From NCBI RefSeq assembly GCF_013359735.1, contig NZ_JABFMX010000004.1:124001-188000 (forward strand): a DNA stretch of 64,000 nucleotides, read 5' to 3'. The notes beneath the pieces are model-generated. The model was given only the letters and a program-made list of their open reading frames with translations, did not search any database and was not told the origin of the DNA. Below are positions 37,118-46,748 of this stretch, one piece after another; the stretch's first letter is position 1, and each line of letters begins with the position of its first letter. This DNA is from Arthrobacter sp. C9C5 (GTDB lineage: Bacteria; Actinomycetota; Actinomycetes; Actinomycetales; Micrococcaceae). Position numbers and translations under genes: made by a program.

Positions 37118-38460
37118 GCACCGACACCACGACGCCCGCCCGCACCGAGCTCGTCGTCGACGTCGGCCCCGTCGCGCACGGCGGCCACTGCGTGGCCCGG
37201 CACGAGGGCCGCGTGATCTTTGTCCGTCACGGCATCCCCGGCGAGAAAGTCCGGATCCGGCTCACCGACGACGGCGAGTCCGCCAAGTTCTGGCGGGCCG
37301 ACGTCGTCGAGGTGCTGGAGCCCTCCCCGGACCGGGTGGAGCACTTCTGGCACGCGGCCGACTCGCAGCGTTCCTGGTCCCACGGCCACCCTCCCGTCGG
37401 CGGCGCCGAGCTGGGCCACATCTCGCTGGAACGCCAGCGCAGCCTCAAAGCCGAGGTGCTGGCCGAGCAGCTGCGCCGGCTGGCCGGCGTCGACATGCCC
37501 ATCGCGGTTGAGGCCGTGGGGGAGGCGGCCGCCGGCGCGGGGACCGGCCGGGCCTGGCGGACCCGCGCGGGGTTCGCGGTGACGCCCGGCGGCAAGCTCG
37601 GCATGCACGCGCACCGCTCCGACGCCGTGTTCCCGGTCCGCGAGATGCCGCTGGCCGTTGAGGGCATCAACGCCCTGAAGCTCTGGGACATCGACCTGCA
37701 GGGGATCGAACGGGTTGACGTCGCAGCTCCTGCCAACGGTTCGCGGCCGCTGGTGCTTCTAATCCCTTCGGCCGGAACCCGGGCCAAGCGGCTCAGCGCC
37801 GTCCTGGCCCAACTGCCGGACGACGTCTCGGTGGCGCGGGTGGACCCGGTCACGGGCGAGGTGACGCAGTTGCGGGGCCGCACCTGGGTGCAGGAAACCG
37901 CGGCCGGCCACGAGTACCGTGTGACCGGCGACGGATTCTGGCAGATCCACCGCGACGCCCCGGACACCCTGGTGGGGGCCGTCACCGGCTTCCTGCACGA
38001 CGGCGGCTACCTTGCCGCCGGGGCAGTGGTGGCGGACCTTTACGCCGGCGCGGGGCTGTTCACCGCGCCCCTCGCCGACGCCGTCGGTGTCACCGGCTCC
38101 GTGCTGTCCGTGGAAGGCGCACCCGGCACCAGCCGGGATGCCCGCAAGAACCTGCACGGCGCATCCCAGGTCGAAATCGTGCAGGGGAAAGTGGAGCGCG
38201 TACTGCGGCAAAAGCCGCGCAACTTCGATGCCCTGGTCCTGGACCCGCCCCGGGCCGGTGCCGGCCAGGCGGTGGTAAACCAGCTGGTCGCGGCCGGTCC
38301 CCGGGGAATCGCCTACGTCTCCTGCGATCCGGCGTCGTTTGCCCGCGACGTGGGCTACTTCCAGCAGGCCGGCTGGGGACTCGAGGAGCTGCGTGCCTTC
38401 GACCTGTACCCGCACACCCACCACATGGAGACTGTGGCGTTACTGACTCCCCGGGGCTAA
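37114..38460 (+). CDS. TrmA/RlmD-family class I SAM-dependent RNA methyltransferase
   Basis: This 448-aa enzyme methylates uracil C5 in tRNA or rRNA. An N-terminal TRAM domain (about residues 8-70, VVDVGPVAHGGHCVARHEGRV) binds RNA. The catalytic domain shows the GFWQIHRDAPD segment, the SAM loop DLYAGAGLFTAPLA, the LDPPRAG motif and the nucleophile Cys404 in YVSCDP. The cysteine cluster that holds an iron-sulfur centre in E. coli RlmD is absent. It is translationally coupled to the APC permease by a four-base overlap, an arrangement also known from mycobacteria. Confidence 0.9.
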   Translation: MSTDTTTPARTELVVDVGPVAHGGHCVARHEGRVIFVRHGIPGEKVRIRLTDDGESAKFWRADVVEVLEPSPDRVEHFWHAADSQRSWSHGHPPVGGAELGHISLERQRSLKAEVLAEQLRRLAGVDMPIAVEAVGEAAAGAGTGRAWRTRAGFAVTPGGKLGMHAHRSDAVFPVREMPLAVEGINALKLWDIDLQGIERVDVAAPANGSRPLVLLIPSAGTRAKRLSAVLAQLPDDVSVARVDPVTGEVTQLRGRTWVQETAAGHEYRVTGDGFWQIHRDAPDTLVGAVTGFLHDGGYLAAGAVVADLYAGAGLFTAPLADAVGVTGSVLSVEGAPGTSRDARKNLHGASQVEIVQGKVERVLRQKPRNFDALVLDPPRAGAGQAVVNQLVAAGPRGIAYVSCDPASFARDVGYFQQAGWGLEELRAFDLYPHTHHMETVALLTPRG

Positions 38461-38534
38461 GGCCACTAGGATGGGCGGAGTAGTCTGACGTCGCGCTCCG
38501 TAATCACGGCTGACCTCCTGCACCTAAGTACCGA

Positions 38535-38552
38535 TCCTTGTGCGAACAAGGA
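38535..38552. promoter_or_regulatory. Palindrome in the acnA promoter region (-35 side)
   Basis: TCCTTGT-GCGA-ACAAGGA is a perfect seven-base inverted repeat with a four-base centre. It overlaps the likely -35 region of acnA and lies six bases before a second palindrome. The regulator is unknown; an AcnR-like TetR repressor is one candidate by analogy with Corynebacterium. Confidence 0.5.
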
Positions 38553-38558
38553 AAAGCA

Positions 38559-38580
38559 CTAGTTAGGCTGACCTAACTAG
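38559..38580. promoter_or_regulatory. DtxR/IdeR-like iron box upstream of acnA
   Basis: CTAGTTAGG-CTGA-CCTAACTAG is a perfect nine-base inverted repeat. Aligned with the 19-base DtxR/IdeR consensus (TTAGGTTAG-S-CTAACCTAA) it matches 14 positions on either strand. It covers the probable acnA -10 hexamer TAGGCT (38564-38569), 52 bases before the start codon. Confidence 0.6.
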
Positions 38581-38632
38581 CAAGGGGTCTGCGGCGCGAC
38601 AAAGATGAAACTGTTGCGAGAGGAGTCCTGCG

Positions 38633-41446
38633 ATGAGCATTGTGGACAGCTTCGGTTCAAAAGGCAAACTTAATGTAGCCGGTACCGAATACGAAATTTT
38701 CCGGTTGAACTCCGTTGAAGGTGCAGAAAACCTTCCGTTCAGCCTCAAGGTATTGCTTGAAAACCTGTTGAGGACCGAGGACGGCGCCAATATCACGGCC
38801 GATCACGTCCGAGCACTGGCCGGTTGGGACCCCAACGCCGAGCCCGACACTGAAATCCAGTTCACGCCGGCGCGCGTGATCATGCAGGACTTCACTGGCG
38901 TGCCCTGCGTTGTGGACCTCGCCACCATGCGTGAGGCCGTGAAGGAACTCGGCGGCGACCCCAAGCGGGTCAACCCGCTGGCGCCGGCGGAAATGGTCAT
39001 CGACCACTCCGTCCAGATCGACGCCTTCGGCAACTCCGGCGCGCTGGAGCGCAATATGGAGATCGAGTACCAGCGCAACGGTGAGCGGTACCAGTTCCTG
39101 CGTTGGGGCCAGACCGCGTTCGACGACTTCAAGGTCGTCCCGCCGGGAACCGGCATCGTGCACCAGGTCAACATCGAATACCTGGCCCGCACCGTCATGA
39201 CCCGCGAAATCGACGGCGTCGTCCGTGCCTACCCGGACACCTGCGTCGGCACCGACTCGCACACCACCATGGTCAACGGCCTGGGCGTGCTCGGCTGGGG
39301 CGTCGGCGGCATCGAAGCCGAGGCTGCCATGCTCGGCCAGCCCGTCTCCATGCTGATCCCGCGCGTCGTCGGCTTCAAGCTGACCGGGTCCATCCCGGCC
39401 GGTGCCACCGCCACCGACGTCGTGCTCACCATCACCGAGCAGCTGCGCCAGCACGGCGTGGTCGGCAAGTTCGTGGAGTTCTACGGCGAAGGCGTCGCGG
39501 CTGTGCCGCTGGCCAACCGCGCCACCATCGGCAACATGAGCCCCGAGTTCGGCTCCACCGCCGCAATGTTCCCGATCGACGACGTCACGCTCGACTACCT
39601 GCGCCTCACCGGCCGCTCGGACGAGAACGTGGCCCTCGTGGAGGCCTACGCGAAGGAACAGGGCCTCTGGCACGATCCCTCCCGCGAGATCAAGTTCTCC
39701 GAGTACCTTGAGCTGGACCTGTCGACGGTTGTCCCGTCGATCTCCGGCCCGAAGCGCCCGCAGGACCGCATCATCCTCACCGAGTCCAAGGCCCAGTTCC
39801 GCGAGGACCTGCGCAACTACGTGAAGGAAGAGCTCCCGGACGGCAGCCTGGACGAAGCGATCGACGAGAGCTTCCCGGCGTCCGACTCGCCGTCGTTCAC
39901 TGCCTCGGCGACGCACCTGAGCGAGGTTGCTCCGCACGCGCACGGTCCGAAGTCCAACGGCCGCCCGTCCAAGACGGTGGCCGTCAAGACCGCCGACGGC
40001 CGCGAGTTCGAGCTGGACCACGGCGCGGTGTCGATCGCCTCGATCACCTCCTGCACCAACACGTCCAACCCGTCCGTGATGCTGGCCGCAGCCCTGCTGG
40101 CCCGCAACGCCGTGGACAAGGGCCTCACCTCGAAGCCCTGGGTCAAGACCTCCGTGGCCCCCGGGTCCAAGGTCGTCACCGACTACTACAATAAGTCGGG
40201 CCTGACCCCGTACTTGGAGAAGCTCGGCTTCTACATCGTCGGCTACGGCTGCGCGACCTGCATCGGTAACTCCGGTCCGCTCGACGCCGAAATCTCCGAG
40301 GCCATCCAGGCCAACGACCTTTCCGTCACCGCAGTCCTCTCGGGCAACCGCAACTTCGAAGGCCGGATCAACCCGGACGTCAAGATGAACTACCTGGCCT
40401 CCCCGCCGCTGGTCATCGCGTACGCCCTGGCCGGCACCATGGACTTCGACTTCGAGAACGACGCGCTGGGCCAGGACGAAGCCGGCAACGACATCTTCCT
40501 GAAGGACATCTGGCCGAACCCGGTCGAGGTCCAGCAGGTCATCGACTCCTCGATCGACAAGGGCATGTTCGCCCGCGGCTATGAGGGCGTCTTCGAGGGC
40601 GACGACCGCTGGAAGGCACTCGACACCCCGGCCGGCGACACCTTCGCCTGGGATGAGAAGTCCACCTACGTGCGGAAGCCCCCGTACTTCGAGGGCATGA
40701 AGGCGCAGCCGGAGCCGGTCCAGGACATCACCGGGGCGCGCGTGCTGCTCAAGCTCGGCGATTCCGTCACCACGGACCACATCTCCCCGGCCGGTTCCTT
40801 CAAGTCGGACACCCCGGCCGGCCAGTACCTGCTGGCCAACGGTGTGGAGCGCAAGGACTTCAACTCCTACGGCTCACGCCGTGGCAACCACGAAGTCATG
40901 ATCCGCGGCACCTTCGCCAACATCCGGATCAAGAACCAGCTCCTCGACGGCGTCGAGGGCGGCTTCACGCGCGACTTCACGCAGGCCGACGGCCCGCAGG
41001 CCTACGTCTATGACGCCGCGCAGAACTACCAGGCCGCCGGCACCCCGCTGGTCGTCCTGGCCGGCAAGGAATACGGCTCCGGCTCGTCCCGTGACTGGGC
41101 CGCCAAGGGCACCGCACTGCTGGGTGTCAAGGCTGTCATCGCCGAGAGCTACGAGCGCATCCACCGCTCCAACCTGATCGGCATGGGCGTCCTGCCGCTG
41201 CAGTACCCGGCCGGCCAGAACGCCGCCAGCCTGGGCCTGACCGGCACGGAGACCTTCGCGGTCTCCGGCGTCACCGCGCTCAACGAAGGCACCACGCCGA
41301 AGACCCTCACGGTCACCGCGACGGCCGAAGACGGCTCCATCACCTCCTTCGATGCGGTCCTGCGCATCGATACCCCGGGTGAAGCCGACTACTACCGCAA
41401 CGGCGGCATCCTGCAGTACGTGCTGCGCCAGATCTCGGCCAGCTAG
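38633..41446 (+). CDS. acnA: Aconitate hydratase A
   Basis: This TCA-cycle enzyme converts citrate to isocitrate in the cytoplasm and carries a [4Fe-4S] cluster; 937 aa, normal for the AcnA/IRP type. The cluster cysteines are in [12 protein letters not shown] and [12 protein letters not shown]; the substrate loops include [19 protein letters not shown] and [13 protein letters not shown]. An acidic, Ser-rich insert of about 60 residues near 405-450 is common in actinobacteria. ATG 38633 follows AGAGGAG. Two palindromes over the promoter, one resembling an iron box, suggest control by iron and by a second regulator. A strong terminator follows. Confidence 0.96.
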   Translation: MSIVDSFGSKGKLNVAGTEYEIFRLNSVEGAENLPFSLKVLLENLLRTEDGANITADHVRALAGWDPNAEPDTEIQFTPARVIMQDFTGVPCVVDLATMREAVKELGGDPKRVNPLAPAEMVIDHSVQIDAFGNSGALERNMEIEYQRNGERYQFLRWGQTAFDDFKVVPPGTGIVHQVNIEYLARTVMTREIDGVVRAYPDTCVGTDSHTTMVNGLGVLGWGVGGIEAEAAMLGQPVSMLIPRVVGFKLTGSIPAGATATDVVLTITEQLRQHGVVGKFVEFYGEGVAAVPLANRATIGNMSPEFGSTAAMFPIDDVTLDYLRLTGRSDENVALVEAYAKEQGLWHDPSREIKFSEYLELDLSTVVPSISGPKRPQDRIILTESKAQFREDLRNYVKEELPDGSLDEAIDESFPASDSPSFTASATHLSEVAPHAHGPKSNGRPSKTVAVKTADGREFELDHGAVSIASITSCTNTSNPSVMLAAALLARNAVDKGLTSKPWVKTSVAPGSKVVTDYYNKSGLTPYLEKLGFYIVGYGCATCIGNSGPLDAEISEAIQANDLSVTAVLSGNRNFEGRINPDVKMNYLASPPLVIAYALAGTMDFDFENDALGQDEAGNDIFLKDIWPNPVEVQQVIDSSIDKGMFARGYEGVFEGDDRWKALDTPAGDTFAWDEKSTYVRKPPYFEGMKAQPEPVQDITGARVLLKLGDSVTTDHISPAGSFKSDTPAGQYLLANGVERKDFNSYGSRRGNHEVMIRGTFANIRIKNQLLDGVEGGFTRDFTQADGPQAYVYDAAQNYQAAGTPLVVLAGKEYGSGSSRDWAAKGTALLGVKAVIAESYERIHRSNLIGMGVLPLQYPAGQNAASLGLTGTETFAVSGVTALNEGTTPKTLTVTATAEDGSITSFDAVLRIDTPGEADYYRNGGILQYVLRQISAS

Positions 41447-41467
41447 GTCAGTTCAGGCAGCACCACC

Positions 41468-41506
41468 CGAAAGCCCCGGCCCGTCCCTGACGGACCGGGG
41501 CTTTCG
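41468..41506 (+). terminator. Rho-independent-type terminator after acnA
   Basis: CGAAAGCCCCGG (41468-41479) and CCGGGGCTTTCG (41495-41506) form a perfect 12-base-pair stem, with a further short stem in the loop. It begins 21 bases after the acnA stop. Confidence 0.8.
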
Positions 41507-41537
41507 CGTTCCGGCACCCGGCCCGGTTCCGAGGCGT

Positions 41538-41543
41538 TAGAGT
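41538..41543 (+). promoter_or_regulatory. Candidate -10 box of dxs
   Basis: TAGAGT fits TAnnnT and would give a leader of about 28 bases that includes the GGAGGAGGG ribosome site before the TTG start. Confidence 0.4.
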
Positions 41544-41577
41544 TAAAAGGCATGTCTACTACCCGGAGGAGGGGCCG

Positions 41578-43551
41578 TTGGGAATTTTGGAGACCATCCG
41601 GAGTCCGCAGGACCTGAGCAAGTTGTCCCAGGCGCAGCTGGACCAGCTGGCCGCCGAGGTCAGGGAATTCCTGATCGGCAACGTCTCCCAGACGGGAGGC
41701 CACCTCGGGCCGAACCTTGGCGTCGTTGAACTCACCATCGCGGTGCACCGGATCTTCGATTCCCCCCGCGACAGCATCGTCTTCGACACCGGCCACCAGT
41801 CCTACGTCCACAAGCTCCTCACCGGGCGCCAGGACTTCAGCACGCTGCGCCAGCAGGGCGGCCTGTCCGGTTACCCGGACCGGGCAGAATCCGAGCACGA
41901 CATCGTCGAAAGCTCGCACGCATCCTCCTCACTGTCCTGGGCCGACGGCATCTCCCGCGCCCGGCAGCTGACCGGCGACGGCGGCCGCTACGTGATCGCC
42001 GTCGTCGGCGACGGCGCCCTGACCGGCGGCATGGCCTGGGAAGCGATCAACAACATTGCCGCGGACAAGCAGCGCCGCGTCGTGATCGTTGTGAACGACA
42101 ACGGCCGCTCCTACGCCCCGACCGTCGGCGGCGTCGCCGACTACCTCGCCTCGCTGCGCCCCACCATCGATTCGCTCCGTGCCGCCCCTGCCTACGAGGG
42201 TGCCCTGGACTGGTGGAAGAAACGGCTGCAGAGCGGCGGCCCGGCAGGACAGTTCACCTACAAGAGCCTGCATGCCATGAAGAAGGGCATCAAGGACTGG
42301 TGGGCGCCGCAGGGCATGTTCGAGGACCTCGGCATGAAGTACATCGGCCCGGTGGACGGCCACAACCTCCAGGCCATGGAAAACGCGCTGTCCACGGCCA
42401 AGAACTACGCCGGCCCCGTGATCGTCCACGCCATGACCGAAAAGGGCCACGGCTACGCGCCGGCCCGCGCGCACGAGGCGGACCAGTTCCACGCCGTCGG
42501 CATCATCGACCCGGAAACCGGTGAGCCCACCGAGGCCGGCGGCGCGAAGTCCTGGACCTCCGTCTTCGCCGACGAGATCGCCGACATCGCCGACGAACGC
42601 AAGGACATCGTCGGCATCACCGGCGCCATGCTGATCCCGGTGGGGCTGCACAAGTTCGCCGCCCGCCATCCGGAGCGCGTGTTCGACGTCGGCATCGCCG
42701 AACAGCACGCCCTCACCTCCGCCGCCGGCATGGCGTTCGGCGGGCTGCACCCGGTGGTGGCGGTCTACGCGACGTTCCTGAACCGCGCCTTCGACCAGCT
42801 GCTGATGGATGTCGCCCTGCACAAGGCCGGCGTCACAGTGGTGCTGGACCGGGCCGGGGTCACCGGGCCCGACGGCGCCAGCCACCACGGCATGTGGGAC
42901 ATGGCGATGGTCCAGATCGTTCCCGGCCTGCACCTCGCCGCGCCCCGGGATGCCTCCCGGCTGCGCGAGGAACTGCGTGAGGCCGTCGCCGTCGAAGACG
43001 CTCCCACCGTCATCCGCTACTCCAAGGGCACCGTCGGCGCGGAAGTCGAAGCCCTCGAACGGCTCAGCGATGGCGTCGACGTGCTGGCCCGCCGCCCGGC
43101 CGGCTCCAGCGACAACGACGTGCTGATTGTCAGCGTCGGCGCCATGTCCGAACTCGCACTCGACGTCTCGAACCGGCTCGGCGCACAGGGCATCAGCTCC
43201 ACCGTGGTGGACCCTCGCTGGGTCCTTCCCGTGCCCAAGTCCGTCATCGCCCTCGCCTCGCACCACCGCCTCGTGATCTGCATCGAGGACGGCGTCCGGG
43301 CCGGCGGCGTCGGCTCCCGGATCCGCCAGGAAATGCGGGCCGCCGGGGTGGACACCGCCCTCAACGAGGTTGGACTCCCGGTGGAGTTCCTGGACCACGG
43401 GAGCCGCAGCCAGGTGCTGGAGCGGGTCGGGCTGACCGCCCAGCAGATCACCCACGACGTCGTCGCGCAGGTCCTCGGAACCAAGGTGCCGTTTGCGCGG
43501 CCGCTGCCCGGGCAGCAGCACCCCAGCACCGGCAGCCTGCCGATCCTGTGA
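41578..43551 (+). CDS. dxs: 1-deoxy-D-xylulose-5-phosphate synthase
   Basis: This thiamine diphosphate enzyme condenses pyruvate and glyceraldehyde 3-phosphate, the first step of the MEP isoprenoid pathway. It is cytoplasmic and dimeric, 657 aa. Visible motifs are [14 protein letters not shown] near residue 40, the ThDP site [16 protein letters not shown] near 145, and the pyrimidine-domain segments [21 protein letters not shown] and [13 protein letters not shown]. It starts with TTG 41578 after a strong GGAGGAGGG. The position after acnA and the nearby HRDC/DUF3000 genes match the mycobacterial dxs1 region. Confidence 0.96.
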   Translation: MGILETIRSPQDLSKLSQAQLDQLAAEVREFLIGNVSQTGGHLGPNLGVVELTIAVHRIFDSPRDSIVFDTGHQSYVHKLLTGRQDFSTLRQQGGLSGYPDRAESEHDIVESSHASSSLSWADGISRARQLTGDGGRYVIAVVGDGALTGGMAWEAINNIAADKQRRVVIVVNDNGRSYAPTVGGVADYLASLRPTIDSLRAAPAYEGALDWWKKRLQSGGPAGQFTYKSLHAMKKGIKDWWAPQGMFEDLGMKYIGPVDGHNLQAMENALSTAKNYAGPVIVHAMTEKGHGYAPARAHEADQFHAVGIIDPETGEPTEAGGAKSWTSVFADEIADIADERKDIVGITGAMLIPVGLHKFAARHPERVFDVGIAEQHALTSAAGMAFGGLHPVVAVYATFLNRAFDQLLMDVALHKAGVTVVLDRAGVTGPDGASHHGMWDMAMVQIVPGLHLAAPRDASRLREELREAVAVEDAPTVIRYSKGTVGAEVEALERLSDGVDVLARRPAGSSDNDVLIVSVGAMSELALDVSNRLGAQGISSTVVDPRWVLPVPKSVIALASHHRLVICIEDGVRAGGVGSRIRQEMRAAGVDTALNEVGLPVEFLDHGSRSQVLERVGLTAQQITHDVVAQVLGTKVPFARPLPGQQHPSTGSLPIL

Positions 43552-43645
43552 GGAATCCGGCGTCGGACCAGCGTTACCAGGCCGTCAAGGCACAGCAATC
43601 ACCCTTCGACGGCACTGACCGCGGACGGTTTACGAAGGGACAGCC

Positions 43646-44203
43646 ATGAGCGGCATTATCCGGGTCTACAAGCGCGACGAAGAGGGAGTCCTGCACTTCA
43701 GGGAAGCCTGGATTGACGAGGAGTACCACGAGTTCGTGATGAACCACGGCGTCGTCGGGCACCAGAGCAAGACCGAGGAGACCGAGGCCGCCGACGCCGC
43801 CGCGGGCGAGGGGCTCATGGAGGCCTTCGCGGCGCAGTGCGCCGAGGACGGTTACGCGGAGATCCCGGACGAGGAGCAGTTCTGGGTGGTGGCGCAGTAC
43901 GCGCTCAAGACCAAGGACGGCACCAGCCGCGACCGCTACCTTGAAGAAAAGGCCAAGGACGCCCTGATCAGCCACCTGGCCTGGCGCGGCCTGGGCGTCG
44001 TGGACCGCTCCGAGTTCTCCGACGCCAAGCTCAACATCTTCTGCCTCACGCCGGACGTCAACAAGACGGTCAACGCGATCAAGGTCTGCATCCGGGGTGA
44101 GGACCTGGACTTCACCAAGCTGAGCATTGGCGCCGCGCCGTTCAACGGTAAGGACTTCAAGCTCAAGCACTCGGCCAAACCGGCCAACAGCTTCGCGCTC
44201 TAG
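43646..44203 (+). CDS. Conserved hypothetical protein
   Basis: I do not recognise a family. The 185-aa protein begins with a short beta-rich segment (SGIIRVYKRDEEGVLHFREAW), has an acidic helical region (residues 38-80) and a C-terminal mixed region with VCIRGEDLDFTKLSIG. There is no signal peptide, membrane segment or obvious metal site, so it is probably cytoplasmic. GAAGGGA precedes ATG 43646. It stands alone between dxs and a small HhH protein, at the left end of the segment that interrupts the conserved dxs-HRDC order. Confidence 0.8.
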   Translation: MSGIIRVYKRDEEGVLHFREAWIDEEYHEFVMNHGVVGHQSKTEETEAADAAAGEGLMEAFAAQCAEDGYAEIPDEEQFWVVAQYALKTKDGTSRDRYLEEKAKDALISHLAWRGLGVVDRSEFSDAKLNIFCLTPDVNKTVNAIKVCIRGEDLDFTKLSIGAAPFNGKDFKLKHSAKPANSFAL

Positions 44204-44284
44204 GCACCACGCCTGGAAATCCACCGGTAAGGAGCCGGCCACGGCTCACATCAGTTTGGGGGCAAGCGATTGGAAGGAAACGCA

Positions 44285-44503
44285 ATGACGCGGAAATCCC
44301 CTCGGCCAGGCAGCACTCCTCTCCCCGCCGGGCTGGCGGCGCCGGCCCGCAAGTCCCTGGCCCATGCGGGGGTGGAAACCCTCGAACACCTGGTGCTGCT
44401 GGGCCGGCGCCGGCTGGCAGGGATGCCGGGGGTCTGCCCGCGCACCCTGGCGCAACTGCAGGACGCCCTGGACGAGCAAGGGCTGGAGCTTCCAGCGGGG
44501 TAG
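44285..44503 (+). CDS. Small helix-hairpin-helix protein resembling the RNA polymerase alpha C-terminal domain
   Basis: This is a 72-aa protein. Residues 15-68 (GLAAPARKSLAHAGVETLEHL, then LAGMPGVCPRTLAQLQDALDEQG) follow the helix pattern of the RpoA C-terminal domain: a buried hydrophobic helix, a short AGV turn, then an HhH with a central glycine. That suggests DNA binding, perhaps contact with transcription complexes. I use ATG 44285, three bases after a GGAAGGAAA ribosome site; an in-frame TTG at 44270 is less likely. The annotation rests on pattern likeness only. Confidence 0.65.
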   Translation: MTRKSPRPGSTPLPAGLAAPARKSLAHAGVETLEHLVLLGRRRLAGMPGVCPRTLAQLQDALDEQGLELPAG

Positions 44504-44545
44504 CGGTATTCGGTACCGTTGCCCGGGAGCCCGCCGCGGCCGTTA

Positions 44546-44558
44546 TAGGCTGATTCCC
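44546..44558 (+). promoter_or_regulatory. -10 box of the leaderless aldo/keto reductase gene
   Basis: TAGGCT at 44546-44551 (within TATAGGCT) is seven bases before ATG 44559, with no ribosome site. Confidence 0.5.
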
Positions 44559-45536
44559 ATGACTGAATACCGCCGCGTAGGAAATTCCGGACTGACCGTC
44601 TCCGTCGTGGGACTTGGCTGCAACAACCTGGGGCGGGCCAACACCGCCACCGAGTCGCAGGAGGGGACCGACGCCGTCGTGCATGCGGCCCTGGACGCCG
44701 GCATCACCTTCTTCGACGTCGCCGACGCCTACGGCCGGGAGCCCGGACTCAGCGAAACCATGCTGGGCAAGGCCCTCGGTTCGCGCCGCGGCGACGCCGT
44801 GATCGGCACCAAGTTCGGCATGGACATGCGCGGGACCAACGGCAACGACTTTGGTGCCCGCGGCTCCCGGCGTTACATCATCAAGGCAGCCGAGGCCTCG
44901 CTGCGCCGGCTCGGAACGGACTGGATCGACCTCTACCAGTTCCACACCCCGGATCCGTTGACTCCCATCGACGAGACCCTCGCGGCCCTGGACGAGCTCG
45001 TGACCAGCGGCAAGGTCCGCTACATCGGCCACTCGAACCGGGCCGGCTGGCAAATCGCGGAGGCGGAATTCGTGGCCCGCGGCCGCGGCGGGGCCCGCTT
45101 CATCTCCAGCCAGAACCACTACAACCTGCTGGACCGCCGCGCCGAGCTGGAGGTCACCCCGGCCGCCGAGGCCTACGGCCTGGGCGTGCTCCCGTACTTC
45201 CCGCTGGCCAACGGCCTGCTGACCGGCAAGTACTCCGAGGGGGAGGCGCCGGAGGGGTCGCGCCTGAGCCACACCCGCACCAACCTCGTCCACGACGCCG
45301 ACTGGAAGCAGCTGGGCGCCTTCTCCGCCTTCGCCGCCGAGCGGGGGCTGAACGAGATCCAGGTGGCGTTCTCCTGGCTCGCCGCCCAGCCCTCCGTCAG
45401 CAGCGTCATCGCCGGTGCGACCCGGCCCGAGCAGGTCCGGCAGAACGCCGCCGCGGTCGCCTGGGTCCCGGACGCCGCCGAGCTGGCAGAACTCGATGAG
45501 ATCTTCCCGCGCACGCCGAAGGTCGCACTCTTCTGA
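44559..45536 (+). CDS. Aldo/keto reductase
   Basis: This is a 325-aa cytoplasmic NADPH-dependent oxidoreductase with the (beta/alpha)8 fold. The catalytic tetrad is visible: Asp53 and Tyr58 in FFDVADAYG, Lys85 in VIGTKFG, and His129 in LYQFHTP. The cofactor-binding end contains SVSSVIAGATRPEQV. It belongs to the YhdN/AKR11-like group; the physiological carbonyl substrate is not known. The long upstream reading in this frame overlaps the HhH gene and is not used; the -10-like box at 44546 supports the ATG at 44559. The nucleoside hydrolase follows after 11 bases. Confidence 0.9.
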   Translation: MTEYRRVGNSGLTVSVVGLGCNNLGRANTATESQEGTDAVVHAALDAGITFFDVADAYGREPGLSETMLGKALGSRRGDAVIGTKFGMDMRGTNGNDFGARGSRRYIIKAAEASLRRLGTDWIDLYQFHTPDPLTPIDETLAALDELVTSGKVRYIGHSNRAGWQIAEAEFVARGRGGARFISSQNHYNLLDRRAELEVTPAAEAYGLGVLPYFPLANGLLTGKYSEGEAPEGSRLSHTRTNLVHDADWKQLGAFSAFAAERGLNEIQVAFSWLAAQPSVSSVIAGATRPEQVRQNAAAVAWVPDAAELAELDEIFPRTPKVALF

Positions 45537-45547
45537 GCCGCCCTGTC

Positions 45548-46624
45548 TTGAGCACTGTTCTGAACGCTCCGGTGACTGGAGCTGACGCCGCCGTCCAGTC
45601 GATCCTGATGGACGTCGATACCGGGATCGACGACGCCCTCGCCATCGTGTACCTGCTGTCCCGGCCCGAGGTCCGGCTGCAGGCCATCACCTGCACCGCC
45701 GGCAACGTCGGGGCCCGGCAGGTGGCGCTGAACAGCCTGTCCCTGCTGGAGCTGTGCGGGCGGGAGGGGATCGAAGTCGCCGTCGGCGCCGAGGTCCCGC
45801 TGGAGATCCCGCTCGTCACCACCGAAGAGACCCACGGGCCGCAGGGGATCGGCTACGCCGAGCTGCCTGCCCCCGCCCAGGCCATTTCGCCGCGGCACGC
45901 AGTGGACGTCTGGGTGGAGGAGGCGAGGGCGCATCCGGGGGAGATCACCGGCCTGATCACCGGACCGCTGACCAACTTCGCCCTGGCCCTGCGCCGCGAA
46001 CCGGAACTGCCGCGGCTGCTCAAGGGCCTGGTGATCATGGGCGGCAGCTTCTACTACCAGGGCAACACGACGCCGACGGCGGAGTGGAACACCGCGGTGG
46101 ACCCGCACGCCGCCAAGGAGGTCTACACGGCCTACCGCGGGATGCCCGAGGACAAGCTGCCGGTCGTCTGCGCGCTGGACACCACGGAGCGGATCGAGAT
46201 GCTGCCGGAGCACCTGCGCCGGCTCGGCGAGGCCGCGGGGGCTGCGGAACCCGAGCTGGTGCTCCCGGAGCAGCCCGAAGGACTGCGCAGCGGCTCCAGC
46301 AGCCCGCTGGTGGCGTGCCTGTCGGACGCGATCCGCTTCTACATGGAGTTCCACCGGCTCTACGACCAGGGTTACGTCGCCCACATGCACGACGCGTTCG
46401 CCGCCTGCGCCGCCGTCGGACGCACGCCCTTCAGCACGCGGCTGGCGACGGTCGACGTCGAGACGGAGTCCCCGCTACTGGCCGGCACCACGGTGGCCGA
46501 CTTCCGCGGCCTGTGGGGGCTGCCGCCGAACGCCAGGATCGTCACCGGCAACGACCCCGGCCAGTGCTTCGACGAGCTGATTGCCTCGGTGGGCGCGCTG
46601 GCACGCTCCCTGGGCATACGGTAG
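45548..46624 (+). CDS. Nucleoside hydrolase
   Basis: This is a 358-aa calcium-dependent N-ribohydrolase of the IUNH family, which splits nucleosides into base and ribose. The aspartate cluster DVDTGIDDALA near residue 22, the ITGPLTNFALALR segment and GGSFYYQGNTTPTAEWN are diagnostic. It is cytoplasmic. Base preference cannot be told. The TTG at 45548 is the only start that keeps the first strand comfortably; GTG 45572 is possible. It is close behind the aldo/keto reductase, and an ECF transporter follows 124 bases later, which could supply a nucleoside or related substrate, though this is inference. Confidence 0.87.
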   Translation: MSTVLNAPVTGADAAVQSILMDVDTGIDDALAIVYLLSRPEVRLQAITCTAGNVGARQVALNSLSLLELCGREGIEVAVGAEVPLEIPLVTTEETHGPQGIGYAELPAPAQAISPRHAVDVWVEEARAHPGEITGLITGPLTNFALALRREPELPRLLKGLVIMGGSFYYQGNTTPTAEWNTAVDPHAAKEVYTAYRGMPEDKLPVVCALDTTERIEMLPEHLRRLGEAAGAAEPELVLPEQPEGLRSGSSSPLVACLSDAIRFYMEFHRLYDQGYVAHMHDAFAACAAVGRTPFSTRLATVDVETESPLLAGTTVADFRGLWGLPPNARIVTGNDPGQCFDELIASVGALARSLGIR

Positions 46625-46748
46625 CCGCGGGCGTCGGCCGGGCCCGCGGGGCCGGTGTTCCCGGGCGGCCCGCCCGATCGCTAAGATGGTAGCTGCGCCG
46701 AGGTGACATGAGGCGGTTGTTGCAAACCCCAGCCGAAGGACTCTTCCC

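Noticed and set aside
46688..46748. Riboswitch in the leader of the ECF S component
   Set aside because: The leader is short and I could not fit TPP, preQ1, cobalamin or purine riboswitch cores to it.
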